From positions 1 through 34,529 of the forward strand of contig NZ_SZYE01000019.1 of assembly GCF_005239125.1 (NCBI RefSeq): 34,529 bases of DNA. The letters run 5' to 3'. The notes beneath the pieces are model-generated. The model was not told where the DNA came from and ran no database searches. It saw only the letters and a list, made by a program, of their open reading frames with translations. Positions 33,466 through 34,529 of this stretch are shown here, one piece after another. The stretch's first letter is position 1. Each line of letters opens with the position of its first letter. The position numbers were made by a program, and so were the translations under genes. This DNA is from Cellulomonas hominis (GTDB lineage Bacteria; Actinomycetota; Actinomycetes; Actinomycetales; Cellulomonadaceae).

Positions 33466-34529
33466 GCGTGCCCGGCATCCGGCAGGGCGGCCCCGACCTG
33501 GCCGACCGGCTGCACGGCACCCCGGGCGCCGCCGCCGTCGTGGCGCGGCACGGCGCGGGGGCGGGGGACGTCGCCTCGTCCGCGGTCCCGCTGGCCCGGG
33601 TCGTCCGCGGCGACCTCGTCGAGTCGGTGCACCTCGGCCACCTGGTCGTGCTCGCGCCCGACGGCTCGGTGCGCCTGGCCCTCGGCGACCCGCAGGTCAC
33701 CGTGCTCGCCCGGTCGTCCCTCAAGCCGCTGCAGGCGGTCGGCATGCTGCGCGCGGGCCTCGACCTGGACGGCCCGCACCTCGCGCTCGCGTGCGCCAGC
33801 CACGACGGCACCCCCGAGCACCTGCGCGTCGTGCGCGAGACGCTGCTCGGCGCGGGCCTGGACGAGTCGGCGCTCGACAACACCCCCGACCTGCCCCTCG
33901 ACGCCGAGGCCGCGTTCGCGTGGCGGACCGACGGGCACGGGCCGGAGCCGGTCGCGCAGAACTGCTCCGGCAAGCACGCGGCGATGCTGGCGACCTGCGT
34001 CGCGCACGCCGACGAGCCCGGCTGGGAGCCCGAGCGGTACCGCGAGGCGGAGCACCCGGTGCAGATCGCGTGCCGCGCCGCCGTCGAGGAGCTGACCGGC
34101 GAGCAGGCCTGGCACGTGACCGTCGACGGCTGCGGGGCGCCGCTGTTCTCCACGACCCTGGTCGGCCTGGCGCGGGCCTTCGCGCGGATCGCCGTCGCCC
34201 CCGTCGCCGAGCCGGGCACCCCGCTGGCGCGGGTCGCGCTCGCGATGTCCGAGCACCCCGAGCTGGTCGGCGGCGCCGCGCGCGACGTCACGCGGGCCAT
34301 GCGGGCGGTACCCGGGCTGGTGGCCAAGGACGGGGCGGACGGCGTGTACGCCGCGGCGCTGCCCGACGGGTCGGCGCTCGCGTTCAAGGTGACCGACGGC
34401 GCCGGCCGCCCGCGGCCCGCGGTGCTCGCGGCGGCCCTGCGGGTCGCGGTCGCGGCAGCGTCGAACGCCGGCACCACCGCCCCGACGGGCTCGCCGTGCC
34501 CGAGGACCGGCACGTCCCCGAGCGCGTCG
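33462..34529 (+). CDS. Asparaginase II family protein (3'-truncated)
   Basis: The frame runs to the window end without a stop. It matches the actinobacterial/rhizobial-type asparaginase II family, which hydrolyses asparagine to aspartate and ammonia. Motifs: ARSSLKPLQAVGML, CASHDGTPEHL, NCSGKHAAML and DGCGAPLFSTTL. The GTG at 33462 overlaps the DUF2516 stop; a GTG at 33468 is two codons later. Family-like sequence continues to about VLAAALR (34442); after that the frame reads low-complexity residues (AAASNAGTTAPTGSPCP), unlike the expected C-terminus, so the last ~85 nt seem misplaced. Confidence 0.9.
   Translation, partial: MSVPGIRQGGPDLADRLHGTPGAAAVVARHGAGAGDVASSAVPLARVVRGDLVESVHLGHLVVLAPDGSVRLALGDPQVTVLARSSLKPLQAVGMLRAGLDLDGPHLALACASHDGTPEHLRVVRETLLGAGLDESALDNTPDLPLDAEAAFAWRTDGHGPEPVAQNCSGKHAAMLATCVAHADEPGWEPERYREAEHPVQIACRAAVEELTGEQAWHVTVDGCGAPLFSTTLVGLARAFARIAVAPVAEPGTPLARVALAMSEHPELVGGAARDVTRAMRAVPGLVAKDGADGVYAAALPDGSALAFKVTDGAGRPRPAVLAAALRVAVAAASNAGTTAPTGSPCPRTGTSPSAS
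34443..34529 (-). other. Inverted terminal segment carrying an asparaginase II-like C-terminus
   Basis: On the minus strand, 34528 down to about 34460 reads (in part) DVPVLGHGEPVGAVVPAF, the kind of C-terminal motif that ends asparaginase II proteins, while the plus-strand frame loses similarity at 34443. The simplest reading is that this piece is flipped relative to the gene, as a contig-end chimera or a true inversion. The join lies between about 34443 and 34460. Confidence 0.55.

Noticed and set aside
33266-34513. A 415-codon minus-strand frame starting at the window end as a gene
   Set aside because: Only its first ~18 residues look protein-like (the misplaced asparaginase tail); the rest is antisense to asparaginase and DUF2516.

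Overview
The window is very GC-rich DNA (most third codon positions are G or C) from an actinobacterium, probably a Cellulomonas-like member of the Micrococcales. The reasons are the gene orders recR–DUF5063–lysC–asd and whiB/ponA–metallophosphoesterase with ridA, crp and nth, an actinobacterial GlnR, a DUF222/HNH gene, FABP-like and DUF2516 proteins, and many starts with a TANNNT box 6-7 nt upstream. The genus is an inference. Both ends cut genes (a DUF222-HNH gene at the left, an asparaginase II gene at the right), so the window may be a whole contig.

Layout. 1-3.0 kb: DUF222-HNH nuclease, recR, DUF5063 protein. 3.0-7.8 kb: an apparently inserted cassette of a large LuxR/AAA regulator, ohr, a divergent TetR regulator and a TSUP exporter. 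7.9-10.3 kb: aspartate kinase (with a probable internal beta-subunit start) and aspartate-semialdehyde dehydrogenase. 10.3-15.4 kb: a quinone oxidoreductase-like gene with repeated operators, then a YtrA-type GntR regulator with its ABC transporter and a second ABC transporter. 15.5-16.9 kb: a GGDEF diguanylate cyclase and tRNA-Pro(CGG). 16.9-23.7 kb: metallophosphoesterase, penicillin-binding protein, divergent WhiB, DUF4177, RidA, Crp, a possible RsiG-like helical protein, and nth. 23.7-25.0 kb: an AbiEi/DUF559-type Vsr-like nuclease gene bracketed by two related 65-nt hairpin repeats. 25.0-28.1 kb: alpha/beta hydrolase, nhaA and glnR on the minus strand. 28.2-34.5 kb: a plus-strand run of membrane protein, thioredoxin-like protein, DUF4395, a 35-aa membrane microprotein, nitrobindin-like FABP, YgfZ-like protein, FUSC-type protein, DUF2516 and asparaginase II.

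Most of this is ordinary chromosomal backbone. The least explained signal is a family of intergenic hairpin elements (about 5681-5755, 23736-23800, 24908-24972). At least two share the ends CGCCGAGAG...CTCGCGG. Two are 65-nt copies, 41/65 identical in the same orientation, flanking a solo DUF559 nuclease gene, and each is followed by a G-quadruplex-type run. This resembles a repeat-plus-dedicated-nuclease arrangement (compare REP/RAYT), but that function is a hypothesis. A second anomaly is the last ~85 nt. The asparaginase frame loses family similarity after about 34442, and the opposite strand of the terminal segment encodes what looks like the missing C-terminus, suggesting an inversion or a chimeric contig end.
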